A DNA stretch of 64,000 nucleotides from Pseudomonas rhodesiae (lineage in GTDB: Bacteria; Pseudomonadota; Gammaproteobacteria; Pseudomonadales; Pseudomonadaceae), in contig NZ_VFEU01000009.1 in the NCBI RefSeq assembly GCF_007858255.1, positions 62,001 to 126,000 on the forward strand, read 5' to 3'. Both the position numbers and the translations under genes were made by a program. Below the pieces are notes generated by a model. That model was not told where the DNA came from. It was given only the letters and a program-made list of their open reading frames with translations, and did not search any database. Below, in pieces: positions 33,811 through 44,161 of this stretch. How positions within the stretch are numbered: the stretch's first letter is position 1; each line of letters opens with the position of its first letter.

Positions 33811-34208
33811 GCCGGGCGCGCGGGTTTGCCCTGGCCTTGGGCAGCGTCGGCCTGGTCAGCGTGGCCCAGTTGGGCATGCGTTGGAGCATGACGCGTTTAC
33901 CGCTGCCCCATGAATGGCTCAATGCGCAGATCGATCTCGCAGCCCTCGGGGTGGTGTTTCTGGCGATCTGTGCCTATGCCCTGTCGATGCTTTGCTGGTT
34001 GGTGGCCCTCAAGCACCTGCCACTGGGGCGGGCCTATTCGCTGCTGAGCATCAGCTACGCGCTGGTGTATCTGCTGGCGGCCGGCCTGCCGGTGTTCAAC
34101 GAACATTTTTCGCTTTCGAAAACCCTCGGGGTGGCATTTGTCATCCTGGGTGTGCTGGTTATCAACTCTCGTCGCACTTGCTCTACAAGTCCCAGGAATG
34201 CCCCATGA
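33807..34208 (+). CDS. arnF: Aminoarabinose-phosphoundecaprenol flippase subunit
   Basis: A 133-residue partner of ArnE with four membrane segments, including [32 protein letters not shown], the EMR-type segment shared by the family. It forms the heterodimeric flippase. The C terminus ends in a short charged tail. Overlaps arnE by 4 bases at its start and ugd by 4 bases at its end, so production of equal subunits by coupled translation is likely. Confidence 0.9.
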   Translation: MSRARGFALALGSVGLVSVAQLGMRWSMTRLPLPHEWLNAQIDLAALGVVFLAICAYALSMLCWLVALKHLPLGRAYSLLSISYALVYLLAAGLPVFNEHFSLSKTLGVAFVILGVLVINSRRTCSTSPRNAP

Positions 34209-35599
34209 AAATCAGCGTATTTGGTAGTGGTTACGTCGGCCTGGTGCAGGCCACTGTGTTGGCCGAAGTCGGTCATGATGTGATCTGCATGGACGTCGAT
34301 CAAAACAAGGTCAAGCAGCTGCAGCAAGGCCATGTGAGCATCTTCGAGCCGGGGCTGGCCGCAATGGTCAAGGAGAACCTCGAAAGCGGTCGGCTGCACT
34401 TTACCTACGACGAGAAACTCGCCGTCGAACATGGTGAAGTGCTGTTTATCGCGGTGGGCACGCCGTCGGATGAAGACGGATCGGCCGACCTGAAGTACGT
34501 GCTGTCGGTGGGTGACGCGGTGGCACGCCATCGAATCGAGCCGGTGATCCTGGTGGAAAAATCCACCGTGCCCGTAGGCACTGGCGACACCCTGCGCGCG
34601 CATATCGAGAAAGCCTTGCACCTGGCCGGGCGCAGCCTGGAATTCGATATCGTCTCCAACCCTGAATTCCTCAAGGAAGGCTCGGCGGTGACCGACTGCC
34701 GCCGCCCGGACCGGATCATCATCGGCTGCGAGCGTGAAGAAGTGCGCGAGGTGATGCGCGAGCTGTACGCGCCCTTCAACCGCAACCACGACCGCATCAT
34801 ATTTATGGACCTGCGCAGCGCCGAGCTGACCAAATACGCCGCCAACTGCATGCTGGCCACCAAGATCAGCTTTATCAACCAGATCGCCGAGCTGGCCGAG
34901 CACCTGGGCGCCGACATCGAAGCCGTGCGCCTGGGCATCGGCGCCGACTCGCGCATCGGCTACCACTTCATTTACCCCGGCTGTGGCTATGGTGGCTCGT
35001 GCTTCCCCAAGGACATGCGCGCGCTGATCCACAGTGCCAAGCAAGCCAACTGCTCCAGCGATCTGCTGGAAGCCGTCGAGGCGATCAATCAGCGTCAGAA
35101 GAGCAAGCTGTACGAGCGCATCAATGCGTTCTTCAAAGGCGAACTGCGCGGCAAGACTTTCGCCTTGTGGGGCCTGGCGTTCAAGCCCAACACCGATGAC
35201 ATGCGCGACGCCCCCAGCCGCGTGCTGATGGAGGCCTTGTGGGCCGCCGGCGCCCAGGTGCGCGCCTTCGACCCGGAAGCGATGCAGGAAACCCAGCGCA
35301 TCTACGCCGACGAAAGCCGCCTGATGCTGATGGGTACGCCGGAATCAACCCTTGTAGGCGCCGATGCGCTGATTGTCTGCACCGAATGGCAGCAATTCAA
35401 GGCGCCGGACTTCGACCTGATCCACCAGCGCTTGAAAACCCCGGTGATCTTCGATGGCCGTAACCTCTACGACGGCGAGCGTCTGGCGCGCAAAGGCTTC
35501 CAGTACTTCCCGATTGGGCGCGGCGACTCCTGCCAACTGCCGATTCCCCAGCAGCAATGGCTGCCAGCGCTTGAGCTGGCGAAGGTCGCGGAAGCCTGA
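34205..35599 (+). CDS. ugd: UDP-glucose 6-dehydrogenase
   Basis: A 464-residue NAD-dependent enzyme making UDP-glucuronate, the first precursor of aminoarabinose. The N-terminal Rossmann motif is [13 protein letters not shown]. The catalytic cysteine lies in [19 protein letters not shown], and the C-terminal UDP-binding domain starts near [22 protein letters not shown]. Start [12 protein letters not shown] at 34205 overlaps the arnF stop. It is followed 3 bases later by the glycosyltransferase gene, so the nucleotide sugar supply and its users are made from one message. Confidence 0.94.
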   Translation: MKISVFGSGYVGLVQATVLAEVGHDVICMDVDQNKVKQLQQGHVSIFEPGLAAMVKENLESGRLHFTYDEKLAVEHGEVLFIAVGTPSDEDGSADLKYVLSVGDAVARHRIEPVILVEKSTVPVGTGDTLRAHIEKALHLAGRSLEFDIVSNPEFLKEGSAVTDCRRPDRIIIGCEREEVREVMRELYAPFNRNHDRIIFMDLRSAELTKYAANCMLATKISFINQIAELAEHLGADIEAVRLGIGADSRIGYHFIYPGCGYGGSCFPKDMRALIHSAKQANCSSDLLEAVEAINQRQKSKLYERINAFFKGELRGKTFALWGLAFKPNTDDMRDAPSRVLMEALWAAGAQVRAFDPEAMQETQRIYADESRLMLMGTPESTLVGADALIVCTEWQQFKAPDFDLIHQRLKTPVIFDGRNLYDGERLARKGFQYFPIGRGDSCQLPIPQQQWLPALELAKVAEA

Positions 35600-35602
35600 G
35601 AC

Positions 35603-37225
35603 GTGAACAAAGCCCAGCCACTGCTGCTCACACCCACGCTTCGTCGGCAGTCCCTCGGTTTGGGCCTGCTGGCATTGCTGCTGTTCATTGCCGGAAACTG
35701 GAACCAGGCAATCATCGGCTTCGATTCGCGGTTTGTGGTGTTTGCCCAGGAAATGCTGCGCCACGGGCCGAGTTTTTTCCCGACCACCTACGGCCAGCCC
35801 TATGCCGATTATCTGGCCACTTCGACGCTGCTCACCTGGCTGCTGTCGCTGCCGCTGGGGCATGTGACCAGTTTTACCGCGTGGCTGCCCACGGCGATTG
35901 CCTCGGCCTTGATCGTGACACTGGTGTATCGCCTGGCCGCGCCCTACTCCCAGCGCTGGGGCCTGCTGAGCATTGCGCTGTTGCTGTTGAGCAGCACCTT
36001 TATCAGTGAAACCCGCGCGGTGTCCCTGGATCAGATGCTCGCCGCCGTCACATTGGCAGTGTTTTACCTGGGTTATGCCCACGATCATTTCGGCGCGGGC
36101 AAGCGCCTGCATTGGCTGTACCTGTTATTGATCGTGGGGTTTGCCGTGCGCGGGCCAATCGGCCTGGTGGTGCCTACCGGTGTGCTGTGCAGCTACTACC
36201 TGATCAACCGCCAGTGGCGTCAGCTGTTCAGTTTCGGGCTGCTGGCCCTGGCGTTGCTGGGGGCCTGCGTGGGGCTGCTGTTGCTGCTGGCCAAGCTCAG
36301 TGGTGGCGAGAACTTCATGCACGACGTGATCCGCATGCAGTTCCTGGGGCGCATGGATGGCAGCGAAGGCTCCAGTGGCGCGCTGTATTACTTCACCAGT
36401 TCCCTGGGCAATTACGCCCTGGCCTACCCGCTGGCGCTGCTGGTGTTGCTGGGCATCGGCGTGGCCCGGCCACAGACGCCTGAGCCGGCCCTGAAGCTGG
36501 TCGGCTATTGTGCCGCCGCCGCATTGCTGGTGATGCTGGGGCTGTCGATTCCCCAAGCAAAGAAGGCGCGCTACCTGCTGCCGATGTTGCCCATGGCGGC
36601 CATCATCGCCGCCTACCCTTTCAGCGCGATTCAAGGCCGCGTGTTCGCCTGGTTGCGGGGCTTGATGCTGGCGATATGGACCGCGTTGCCCGCACTGCTG
36701 ATCGTCGGGTTGGTGGTGATGCGCCCACGTTACCCTGAGCAACTGAACCATTTGGCGCCGATACTCGCGTTGCTGGGAGCGTTGCAGGCGCTGGCGCTAT
36801 TGAGCCTGTTCAAGGCGCGCCTGCGCCCTGTCGGCCCGGCAATGGCCGCCGTACTCGCGGTGTGGGCCACCTATATCCTGGTGGTCGAGCCGTTGGAACG
36901 CCGTGTATATGACACCCGCACCTTCACCCTGCAGGTCCATGCACAGGTCATGCAAGCGCGCGCGCCGGTGGTGCTGCACGGCCTGGGCAAAGACGCCAAG
37001 GCGATCAAGTACATGGTCAACCTCGATTGCGATCAGGTGCCGCTGTTTACCCAATTGCCTTCGGAACTGGCACCGCTGCAAGGGCCTGCCTGGCTGGTGA
37101 TGAGCCAGGCGGATTATGAAGGGTTGCAGGAGCCGCGCTTGCGTTCCATCACCCCGACCCTCACCGGTGAATTCGACCGCAACCCTTATGTGCTGCTGTA
37201 TCTGGCTAAATCGCCGCCGAAATAA
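35603..37225 (+). CDS. ArnT-like GT-C glycosyltransferase
   Basis: A 540-residue integral membrane protein with about 12 segments and a short periplasmic tail. The first outer loop reads GFDSRFVVFAQEMLRHGPSFFPTTYGQPYADYLATSTLL, the acidic DSR position and layout seen in PMT/ArnT-type enzymes that use lipid-linked sugars. The start is GTG at 35603, three bases after the ugd stop, so it belongs to the arn operon. It is too divergent from ArnT to call a second copy with the same acceptor; it may decorate another part of LPS or an exported glycan. Confidence 0.75.
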   Translation: MNKAQPLLLTPTLRRQSLGLGLLALLLFIAGNWNQAIIGFDSRFVVFAQEMLRHGPSFFPTTYGQPYADYLATSTLLTWLLSLPLGHVTSFTAWLPTAIASALIVTLVYRLAAPYSQRWGLLSIALLLLSSTFISETRAVSLDQMLAAVTLAVFYLGYAHDHFGAGKRLHWLYLLLIVGFAVRGPIGLVVPTGVLCSYYLINRQWRQLFSFGLLALALLGACVGLLLLLAKLSGGENFMHDVIRMQFLGRMDGSEGSSGALYYFTSSLGNYALAYPLALLVLLGIGVARPQTPEPALKLVGYCAAAALLVMLGLSIPQAKKARYLLPMLPMAAIIAAYPFSAIQGRVFAWLRGLMLAIWTALPALLIVGLVVMRPRYPEQLNHLAPILALLGALQALALLSLFKARLRPVGPAMAAVLAVWATYILVVEPLERRVYDTRTFTLQVHAQVMQARAPVVLHGLGKDAKAIKYMVNLDCDQVPLFTQLPSELAPLQGPAWLVMSQADYEGLQEPRLRSITPTLTGEFDRNPYVLLYLAKSPPK

Positions 37226-37333
37226 ACCTTGGCGGCGGGGCTCCCGGAGTAAAAACTCCTACGCAGCTATACGTAACGGCTGGTGTCATTTCACTTTCAT
37301 GCCCTTGAAACCCAACGGTAAACTCGATCGCCA

Positions 37334-37357
37334 GTGGCGGTACTCATTTACCGCCAC
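37334..37357. terminator. Stem-loop after the arn operon
   Basis: GTGGCGGTA and TACCGCCAC form a perfect 9-base stem with a 6-base loop, 108 bases after the last arn-operon stop and 70 bases before the next gene. There is no T run, so termination is likely but not certain. A small hairpin GGAGT-AAAA-ACTCC lies at 37246-37259. Confidence 0.5.
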
Positions 37358-37428
37358 AGGCCAAGGATAACGACAAGGACGCTGTGGGCCGCAGCCACCA
37401 CCGTGGTACTTCATGAGAGGAGAATGCC

Positions 37429-37662
37429 GTGCCAGACGATGTTCGTGACAATGTGCATGTGGGCTACCTGCCCGTGCCGCCCTTGGATCGCCTGATGGAG
37501 CTGCGTGATGCGCTGGTCGCGCTCAAAGGTCCACTGGGCAGCGAGCCAGCCTTGCAGGAGAACCTGCGCAGACGTTTATTCAACGAGGAGGCCGATGACC
37601 GCGTGCTGGGCAAAATCAACACGCCATTACCCAGTGTGATCTGTTCCATTCCCTTCGGTTGA
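37429..37662 (+). CDS. Small hypothetical protein
   Basis: A 77-residue protein starting at GTG 37429, with GGAG 6 bases upstream. The sequence is compositionally normal: an N-terminal charged stretch, the segment PPLDRLMELRDALVALKGPLG, and a C terminus PLPSVICSIPFG. There is no signal peptide, membrane segment or family motif I recognise. It is retained because it has a good ribosome binding site and typical codon use. Function unknown. Confidence 0.55.
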   Translation: MPDDVRDNVHVGYLPVPPLDRLMELRDALVALKGPLGSEPALQENLRRRLFNEEADDRVLGKINTPLPSVICSIPFG

Positions 37663-37834
37663 CGCCCTTCAATCCACTTTTTTTGTACTCAACCCTCATT
37701 AATATGCATTGGCGCCGAATCTTGCTGCACGGCACACTGCGCCGGTTCCTCCCCCAATCGCAGGAACGTTCAAGGACTTTTCCGGGCAACCAGACGAGTC
37801 TTTTTTTTGCCCGCCGTTTTTATGGAACCGTTCA

Positions 37835-38545
37835 ATGCTCGCTCGCTGGTTACCTGCCGCTATCAATACCCGTCCTTCCGAATGGAGCCGCGCTGCCATC
37901 GGCATGGCGCTGGGCACGCTGTTCAGTGTCTGGCTGTGCGGCCAAGTCTTCGGCATGGAGGTTGCGCTGCACTTGCTCGGGCCGTTGGGCGCCTCGGCGG
38001 TGTTGCTGTTCGCGGTGTCGTCCGGTGCGTTGGCGCAACCCTGGTCGATCGTCGGCAGCTATCTGTGCGCTGGCATCGTGGCGCTGCTGGTGGCGCGGGT
38101 GCTGGGGCGCACCTTGGGCGGCGCATGCCTGGCGGCGGGAATGACCGTGGTGCTGATGTGCTGGCTGCGCTGCCTGCATCCGCCGGCCGGTGGCCTGGCC
38201 ATGACCCTGGTGCTGGCGGACCCGGCGTCTGCTGCCCTCGGCTGGTACGAGCTGGGCGCCGTATTGATGGGCGCTGGCGCCCTGCTCGCTTGCGCACTGG
38301 CTTACAACAACGCCACCCGCACCCGGTACCCCAAAGGCGCCGTCGAATCGCCCGCCGTCATGTTGAATAATCCCCAAGCCGCTCGGGACCCCGCCGTCAC
38401 CGCTGCCGACCTGAAACTGGCATTGGCCGAGATGGAACAGTTCTACGACGTGGCGCCCACGGAGCTGGAGCAGTTGATCCACGCCGCCGAAACCCATGCG
38501 CGCCGCCGCAGCATCGGCGAAGTCCTGGCCAGCCGCGTGCGCTGA
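37835..38545 (+). CDS. HPP family membrane protein
   Basis: A 236-residue protein whose first 150 residues hold four to five membrane segments with the HPP signature MCWLRCLHPPAGGLAMTLV, for which the family is named. The C-terminal 80 residues are soluble and helical (DLKLALAEMEQFYDVAPTELEQLI). HPP proteins are suspected transporters; some plastid and cyanobacterial members carry nitrite. Here no nitrogen genes are nearby and the substrate is unknown. Start MLARWLPAAIN at 37835 is chosen over an upstream ATG at 37709, which would add 42 residues of non-family sequence. Confidence 0.78.
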   Translation: MLARWLPAAINTRPSEWSRAAIGMALGTLFSVWLCGQVFGMEVALHLLGPLGASAVLLFAVSSGALAQPWSIVGSYLCAGIVALLVARVLGRTLGGACLAAGMTVVLMCWLRCLHPPAGGLAMTLVLADPASAALGWYELGAVLMGAGALLACALAYNNATRTRYPKGAVESPAVMLNNPQAARDPAVTAADLKLALAEMEQFYDVAPTELEQLIHAAETHARRRSIGEVLASRVR

Positions 38546-38627
38546 CCACACTGCTGCATAAATGCAAAAACGACCTGCATGATTCAAGGTTGTACGGGGC
38601 AAATTTGCACTGGTACGATCGCGAGAT

Positions 38628-38643
38628 GGTCCGTTCGCGGACC
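38628..38643 (+). other. UUCG tetraloop hairpin in the leader of the hydrolase gene
   Basis: GGTCCG-TTCG-CGGACC is a perfect 6-base stem capped by a UUCG tetraloop, 35 bases upstream of the start at 38679. No U run follows directly. It may be a terminator of upstream transcription or a stabilising leader element. Confidence 0.45.
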
Positions 38644-38678
38644 TCTTGATAAAGAACAATAAAAGCAGGGAGTTAGAG

Positions 38679-39782
38679 ATGACTGCTCAGGTTTCATCCG
38701 AAGCAAACCGTGCCGAGACGCCTCAGGACGAGGTGCTGGCCGAGGTCCGTAATCATATCGGCCACCTTACCCTCAACCGCCCCGCCGGCCTGAACGCCCT
38801 GACTCTTAATATGGTGCGTTGCCTGACCGCGCAGTTGCAGGCCTGGGCCGATGATCCGGCGATCCATGCCGTGGTTTTGCGCGGCGCTGGCGACAAAGCC
38901 TTCTGTGCCGGCGGCGATATCCGCTCCCTCTACGACAGCTTCAACAGCGGCGACACCCTGCACCAGGATTTTTTCGTCGAAGAATATGCACTCGATCTGG
39001 CCATCCACCATTACCGCAAGCCGGTACTGGCGCTGATGGACGGCTTTGTCCTGGGCGGCGGCATGGGCTTGGTGCAAGGCGCAGACTTGCGCGTGGTCAC
39101 CGAACGCAGCCGGCTGGCCATGCCGGAAGTGGCCATCGGTTATTTCCCGGACGTGGGTGGTAGCTATTTCCTGCCGCGTATCCCCGGGGAGCTGGGGATT
39201 TACCTTGGCGTCACCGGGGTGCAGATCCGCGCGGCCGATGCGCTGTACTGCAGGTTGGCGGATTGGTACCTGGACAGCGCCAAACTGGCCGAACTGGACC
39301 AGAAACTCGACCGCCTGCAATGGCATGACACGCCTCTCAAAGACCTGCAAGGTCTGCTGGCCAAGCTGGCGGTACAACACCTGCCGGATGCACCGCTGGC
39401 GGCCTTGCGCCCGGCCATCGACCATTTCTTCGCGCTGCCCGATGTTCCAAGCATTGTCGAACAGTTGCAGGAGGTCACCGTCGCCAACAGCCATGAGTGG
39501 GCGCTGAACACGGTGCACCTGATGCAGACCCGCTCGCCCCTGGCCATGGCGGTGACCTTGAAGATGCTGCGTCGTGGGCGGCGCTTGCCGCTGGAACAGT
39601 GCTTTGACCTGGAGCTGCACCTGGATCGCCAGTGGTTCGAGCGTGGCGACCTGATCGAAGGCGTGCGCGCCCTGATCATCGATAAGGACAAATCCCCACG
39701 CTGGAACCCTCCGACGCTGCAGGCGCTCGACGCTGCGCACGTCGAGAGCTTCTTCCACGACTTCGAGCAGGTTGCAAAATAA
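38679..39782 (+). CDS. 3-hydroxyisobutyryl-CoA hydrolase (crotonase family)
   Basis: A 367-residue member of the crotonase superfamily. The N-terminal half holds HLTLNRPAGLNALTLNM, the oxyanion segment GAGDKAFCAGGDIRSLYDSF, and VLGGGMGLVQGADLRVVTERSRLAMPEVAIGYFPDVGGSYFLPR. The extra C-terminal 120 residues distinguish HIBCH-type hydrolases from simple hydratases of about 260 residues. It releases 3-hydroxyisobutyrate from its CoA thioester in valine breakdown. Start MTAQVSSEANRAE at 38679 follows AGGGAGTTAGAG. The acyl-CoA dehydrogenase gene follows after 3 bases. Confidence 0.85.
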   Translation: MTAQVSSEANRAETPQDEVLAEVRNHIGHLTLNRPAGLNALTLNMVRCLTAQLQAWADDPAIHAVVLRGAGDKAFCAGGDIRSLYDSFNSGDTLHQDFFVEEYALDLAIHHYRKPVLALMDGFVLGGGMGLVQGADLRVVTERSRLAMPEVAIGYFPDVGGSYFLPRIPGELGIYLGVTGVQIRAADALYCRLADWYLDSAKLAELDQKLDRLQWHDTPLKDLQGLLAKLAVQHLPDAPLAALRPAIDHFFALPDVPSIVEQLQEVTVANSHEWALNTVHLMQTRSPLAMAVTLKMLRRGRRLPLEQCFDLELHLDRQWFERGDLIEGVRALIIDKDKSPRWNPPTLQALDAAHVESFFHDFEQVAK

Positions 39783-39785
39783 CTT

Positions 39786-40937
39786 ATGCAAGACATTGAA
39801 TACACTGAAGAACAAGTGATGATCCGCGATATGGCGCGCGACTTTGCCCGTGGCGAAATCGCTCCCCATGCCCAGGCGTGGGAAAAGGCCGGCTGGATCG
39901 ACGATGGCCTGGTGGCGAAGATGGGCGAACTGGGCCTGCTCGGTATGGTGGTGCCCGAAGAATGGGGCGGCACCTATGTCGATTACGTGGCCTACGCCCT
40001 GGCGGTGGAAGAGATTTCCGCCGGCGACGGTGCCACGGGCGCGCTGATGAGTATCCACAACTCAGTGGGTTGCGGGCCGATCCTCAACTACGGCAGCGAA
40101 CAGCAGAAGCAAACCTGGCTGGCGGACCTTGCCAGCGGCCAAGCGATTGGCTGCTTCTGCCTGACCGAACCCCAGGCCGGCTCGGAGGCGCACAACCTGC
40201 GCACCCGTGCCGAGTTGCGTGATGGGCAATGGGTGATCAATGGCGCCAAGCAATTTGTCAGCAACGGCAAGCGCGCCAAATTGGCCATCGTGTTTGCGGT
40301 AACCGACCCGACGCTGGGCAAAAAAGGCATCTCCGCATTCCTGGTGCCCACCGACACCCCTGGCTTCGTGGTGGACCGCACCGAACACAAAATGGGCATT
40401 CGCGCCTCGGACACCTGCGCTGTGACCCTCAACCAGTGCAGCGTGCCTGAAGCCAACCTGCTGGGCGAACGCGGCAAAGGTCTGGCCATCGCCCTGTCAA
40501 ATCTGGAAGGTGGCCGGATCGGCATCGCCGCCCAGGCCCTGGGCATCGCCCGCGCAGCGTTCGAAGCGGCACTGACTTACGCCCGCGACCGCGTGCAATT
40601 CGACAAGGCAATCATCGAGCACCAAAGCGTGGCCAACCTGCTGGCGGACATGCAGACCCGCCTCAATGCCGCGCGTTTGTTGATCCTGCACGCTGCGCGC
40701 CTGCGTAGCGCCGGCAAGCCCTGCCTGTCGGAAGCGTCTCAGGCCAAGCTGTTCGCCTCGGAAATGGCCGAAAAGGTCTGTTCCCAGGCCATGCAGATTC
40801 ACGGCGGGTACGGTTACCTGGAGGATTACCCGGTGGAGCGCTACTACCGGGATGCGCGGATCACGCAGATTTATGAAGGGACCAGTGAAATTCAACGGAT
40901 GGTCATCGCCCGCGAACTGAAAAATTACCCGCTCTAA
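39786..40937 (+). CDS. Acyl-CoA dehydrogenase (isobutyryl-CoA type)
   Basis: A 383-residue flavoprotein. Family signatures are [26 protein letters not shown] and the C-terminal [40 protein letters not shown], with the catalytic glutamate in YEGTSEIQ. It oxidises a branched short-chain acyl-CoA and passes electrons to ETF. Being three bases after the HIBCH-type gene, it is most likely the isobutyryl-CoA dehydrogenase of valine degradation. It converges on the isoleucine-type cluster across a REP pair. Confidence 0.87.
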   Translation: MQDIEYTEEQVMIRDMARDFARGEIAPHAQAWEKAGWIDDGLVAKMGELGLLGMVVPEEWGGTYVDYVAYALAVEEISAGDGATGALMSIHNSVGCGPILNYGSEQQKQTWLADLASGQAIGCFCLTEPQAGSEAHNLRTRAELRDGQWVINGAKQFVSNGKRAKLAIVFAVTDPTLGKKGISAFLVPTDTPGFVVDRTEHKMGIRASDTCAVTLNQCSVPEANLLGERGKGLAIALSNLEGGRIGIAAQALGIARAAFEAALTYARDRVQFDKAIIEHQSVANLLADMQTRLNAARLLILHAARLRSAGKPCLSEASQAKLFASEMAEKVCSQAMQIHGGYGYLEDYPVERYYRDARITQIYEGTSEIQRMVIARELKNYPL

Positions 40938-40943
40938 ATGCCG

Positions 40944-41038
40944 CATGTGGGAGGGGCTTGCCCCCGATGACAGTGGCTCAGCCTCGATAACTGCTGATTG
41001 ATCCACCGCTATCGGGGGCAAGAGCCCCCTCCCACATG
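40944..41038. repeat. Inverted REP pair (REPIN)
   Basis: Two arms, CATGTGGGAGGGGCTTGCC... at 40944 onward and its inverted copy ending at 41038 (...GAGCCCCCTCCCACATG), flank a short unique centre. Each arm can fold on itself through GGGGCTTGCCCC-type pairing, and the two arms can pair with each other. This is the standard REP doublet of fluorescent pseudomonads. It fills the 102-base gap between two convergent genes and probably acts as a terminator for both. Confidence 0.85.
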
Positions 41039-41039
41039 T

Positions 41040-41813
41040 TTACTGGTCCTTGAATTCCGGCGCGCGTTTGGCCACAAAAGCCGCCATGCCTTCCTTCTGA
41101 TCCTGGGTCGCAAAAGCCGCGTGGAATACCCGACGCTCAAAGCGCACGCCCTCGGACAGGCTGACTTCGAATGCACGGTTCACGCTTTCCTTGACCATCA
41201 TGCTGATGGGCACCGATTTGCCGGCAATCAGCGTGGCGACCTTCAAGGCCTCATCCAGCAGTTCGTCGGCCGGCACGATACGGGCAACGATGCCGCAGCG
41301 CTCGGCTTCCACCGCGTCGATAAAGCGCCCGGTCAAGCACATTTCCATGGCCTTGGCCTTACCCACCGCGCGGGTCAGGCGCTGAGTGCCGCCCATGCCT
41401 GGCAGTACGCCCAGGTTGATTTCCGGCTGACCGAACTTGGCCCCGTCACCGGCCAGGATAAAGTCGCACATCAGCGCCAGCTCGCAACCGCCACCCAGAG
41501 CAAAACCATTAACGGCGGCAATGATCGGCTTGCGCCGATTGGCCACACGGTCGCTGTCGCTGAACAGGTCGTCCATATAGATCTGCGGGTAGGTCAGCTC
41601 GGCCATTTCCTTGATATCCGCGCCGGCGGCGAAGGCTTTTTTCGAACCGGTCAGCACGATGCAGCCGATTTCCGGGTTGGCTTCCAGGCCGTCCAGGGCC
41701 TGATTCAACTCGCTCACCAATTGTGCGTTCAGCGCGTTCAGCGCTTGGGGACGGTTCAAGGTGATCAGGCCGACTCGGCCCTGAACCTCAAGCAAAATAG
41801 TCTCGTAACTCAT
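41040..41813 (-). CDS. Enoyl-CoA hydratase
   Basis: A 257-residue crotonase. [18 protein letters not shown], the oxyanion-hole segment [15 protein letters not shown], and [46 protein letters not shown] include both catalytic glutamates expected of a true hydratase. It hydrates tiglyl-CoA or related enoyl-CoA. It is the last gene of a five-gene minus-strand set whose order (synthetase, 3-hydroxyacyl-CoA dehydrogenase, thiolase, acyl-CoA dehydrogenase, hydratase) matches the P. putida PP_2213-PP_2217 cluster used on isoleucine. Start 41813 has GGAG 7 bases upstream. Confidence 0.9.
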   Translation of the reverse strand: MSYETILLEVQGRVGLITLNRPQALNALNAQLVSELNQALDGLEANPEIGCIVLTGSKKAFAAGADIKEMAELTYPQIYMDDLFSDSDRVANRRKPIIAAVNGFALGGGCELALMCDFILAGDGAKFGQPEINLGVLPGMGGTQRLTRAVGKAKAMEMCLTGRFIDAVEAERCGIVARIVPADELLDEALKVATLIAGKSVPISMMVKESVNRAFEVSLSEGVRFERRVFHAAFATQDQKEGMAAFVAKRAPEFKDQ

Positions 41814-41824
41814 GTATCGGCTCC

Positions 41825-42952
41825 TTAGAGATTGCGTGAGATGACCATGCGTTGAATATCGCTGGTGCCTTCGTAGATCTGGCAAACCCGCACATCGCGG
41901 TAGATGCGCTCCAGGGGAAAGTCGTTCAGGTAACCGTAACCGCCGAGGGTTTGCAAGGCGGCCGAGCAGACTTTTTCGGCCATTTCCGAGGCAAACAATT
42001 TCGCCATCGAGGCTTCGACCAGCGCCGGCTTGCCGCTGTCCCGCAGCGCGGCGGCGTAATGCACCATCTGCCGCGCGACGGCGATCTGGGTGGACATGTC
42101 CGCCAGGCGAAACGCCACGGCCTGGTGCTCGATCAGCGCTTTGCCGAAACTTTGGCGTTCGCGGGCATAGTCGCGGGCGGCTTCGAACGCGGCGCGGGCC
42201 ATGCCGACCGATTGCGCGGCGATACCCACGCGGCCGCCCTCAAGGTTGGCCAGGGCGATCTTGTAGCCTTCGCCCTCCTCCCCCAGCCGGTTGGCCAACG
42301 GCACCTTCACGTCTTCGAACAGAATCTGGCAGGTGTCGGAGGCATGCTGGCCGAGCTTATCCTCGACCCGCGCCACGCTGTAACCCGGTGAGTCCGTCGG
42401 CACGATAAACGCGCTGATGCCACGCTTGCCCGCAGCGGGGTCGGTGACCGCAAACACAATCACCACCCCGGCGTTCTGCCCGGAGGTGATGAACTGTTTG
42501 CAGCCGTTGAGCACGTAATGATCGCCCTCCAGCCGCGCGCGGGTTTTCAGGCTGCTGGCATCCGAGCCGGCCTGGGGCTCGGTCAAGGCGAACGCGCCAA
42601 GCATGGCGCCGCTGGCCAGGGGCGTGAGGAATTGAGCCTTTTGCTGATCATTGCCGAACTTGAGGATCGGCACGCAGCCCACGGAGTTGTGCACGCTCAT
42701 GATGGTGGAACAGGCGCCGTCGCCAGCGGCGATTTCCTCCAGGGCCATGGCGTAGGCCAGGTAACCGGTGTCGCAACCGCCCCACTGTTCCGGCACCAGC
42801 ATGCCGAAAAAGCCCAGTTCGGCCATCTCGCCGATGGCTTCTTTGGGAAAGCGGTGCTCGCGGTCCCACTCGGCGGCGAAGGGTTTGAGGCGTTCCTGGG
42901 CAAATTGCCGGGCCGCGTCGCTGATTTGCAGCTGTTCTTCATTGGGCAGCAT
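41825..42952 (-). CDS. Acyl-CoA dehydrogenase (2-methylbutyryl-CoA type)
   Basis: A 375-residue flavoprotein related to the one at 39786 but in the isoleucine-type set. It has [23 protein letters not shown] and [39 protein letters not shown] with the catalytic glutamate position read as YEGTSDIQ. The Glu in YEGTSDIQR remains as E of YEG. It would oxidise 2-methylbutyryl-CoA to tiglyl-CoA using FAD and ETF. It lies 11 bases before the hydratase gene and 12 bases after the thiolase gene in the direction of transcription. Confidence 0.88.
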   Translation of the reverse strand: MLPNEEQLQISDAARQFAQERLKPFAAEWDREHRFPKEAIGEMAELGFFGMLVPEQWGGCDTGYLAYAMALEEIAAGDGACSTIMSVHNSVGCVPILKFGNDQQKAQFLTPLASGAMLGAFALTEPQAGSDASSLKTRARLEGDHYVLNGCKQFITSGQNAGVVIVFAVTDPAAGKRGISAFIVPTDSPGYSVARVEDKLGQHASDTCQILFEDVKVPLANRLGEEGEGYKIALANLEGGRVGIAAQSVGMARAAFEAARDYARERQSFGKALIEHQAVAFRLADMSTQIAVARQMVHYAAALRDSGKPALVEASMAKLFASEMAEKVCSAALQTLGGYGYLNDFPLERIYRDVRVCQIYEGTSDIQRMVISRNL

Positions 42953-42964
42953 GGGGAGCAGTCC

Positions 42965-44149
42965 TTAATACAGGCATTCGACGGCCATGGCCGTGGCTTC
43001 GCCACCGCCGATACAGATAGCGGCCACGCCGCGTTTGAGGCCTTGGTGGCGCAGGGCCGCGAGCAGCGTTACCAGGATGCGGGCGCCGGACGCGCCGATG
43101 GGGTGGCCCAGGGCACAGGCACCGCCATGTACGTTGACCTTGGCATGGGGGATCTGCAGCTTGCTCATGGTTACCAGGGTCACCACGGCAAAGGCTTCGT
43201 TGATCTCGAACAGATCGACCTCGTCCAGATTCCAGCCGGTCTTGCTCATCAGCTTGCGAATCGCCCCCACTGGCGCTACCGGGAACAGCCCAGGCTCGTC
43301 GGCAAAGGCTGCGTGCCCGTGGATCACCGCCAACGGCTTGAGGCCACGCTTGAGGGCTTCGGACTCGCGCATCAGCAGCAATGCCGCCGCGCCGTCAGAG
43401 ATGGAGCTGGAGTTGGCCGCCGTCACCGTGCCGCCTTCGCGGAACGCCGGTTTCAACTGAGCGATCTTGTCCAGTTTGGCCTTGGGCGGTTGCTCGTCAT
43501 GCAGGATGGTTTTCTGCTCCTTACCCACGGTGACCTGCAACGGCACAATTTCCGCGGCGAAGTGCCCGTGGCTGATGGCCTCCTGAGCACGCGTCAGGGA
43601 GGCGATGGCGAACGCGTCCTGGGCTTCGCGGGTAAAGCCGTTATGCAGGGCGCACTCTTCGGCAAAGGTGCCCATCAGGCGGCCCTTGTCGTAGGCATCT
43701 TCCAGACCGTCGAGGAACATATGGTCGAGCACACGCCCATGGCCCATGCGGTAACCGCTACGGGCGCGGTCTAACAGGTACGGCGCGTTGGACATGCTTT
43801 CCATGCCGCCGGCGATCGCCACGTCGACGCTGCCAGCCACCAGCGCGTCATGGGCCTGGATGGTGGCTTGCATGCCCGAGCCGCACATCTTGTTGAGGGT
43901 GGTGCAGCGGGTGCCTTTGTCCAGCCCGGCGCCCAGCGCAGCCTGGCGGGCCGGGGCCTGGCCGAGACCGGCGGGCAGCACGCAGCCGAACATCACTTCA
44001 TCCACCGCATCAGCAGCGATGCCGGCGCGTTCGACCACGGCGCGAATCGCCGCAGACCCCAGCTGGGGCGCAGTCAAGCCCTTAAGATCGCCCTGGAATC
44101 CGCCCATGGGTGTACGTGCAGCGCTGACAATCACAATCGGATCGTTCAT
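42965..44149 (-). CDS. Acetyl-CoA C-acyltransferase (thiolase)
   Basis: A 394-residue thiolase. The nucleophilic cysteine lies in [14 protein letters not shown], the His in [16 protein letters not shown], and the second cysteine in [12 protein letters not shown]. It cleaves 2-methylacetoacetyl-CoA to acetyl-CoA and propionyl-CoA in isoleucine breakdown, or acts on similar beta-ketoacyl-CoA; P. putida calls the equivalent FadAx. Start [18 protein letters not shown] at 44149 is preceded by GGAGG. Twelve bases separate it from the upstream SDR gene. Confidence 0.9.
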   Translation of the reverse strand: MNDPIVIVSAARTPMGGFQGDLKGLTAPQLGSAAIRAVVERAGIAADAVDEVMFGCVLPAGLGQAPARQAALGAGLDKGTRCTTLNKMCGSGMQATIQAHDALVAGSVDVAIAGGMESMSNAPYLLDRARSGYRMGHGRVLDHMFLDGLEDAYDKGRLMGTFAEECALHNGFTREAQDAFAIASLTRAQEAISHGHFAAEIVPLQVTVGKEQKTILHDEQPPKAKLDKIAQLKPAFREGGTVTAANSSSISDGAAALLLMRESEALKRGLKPLAVIHGHAAFADEPGLFPVAPVGAIRKLMSKTGWNLDEVDLFEINEAFAVVTLVTMSKLQIPHAKVNVHGGACALGHPIGASGARILVTLLAALRHQGLKRGVAAICIGGGEATAMAVECLY

Positions 44150-44161
44150 CGGTGGTCCTCC

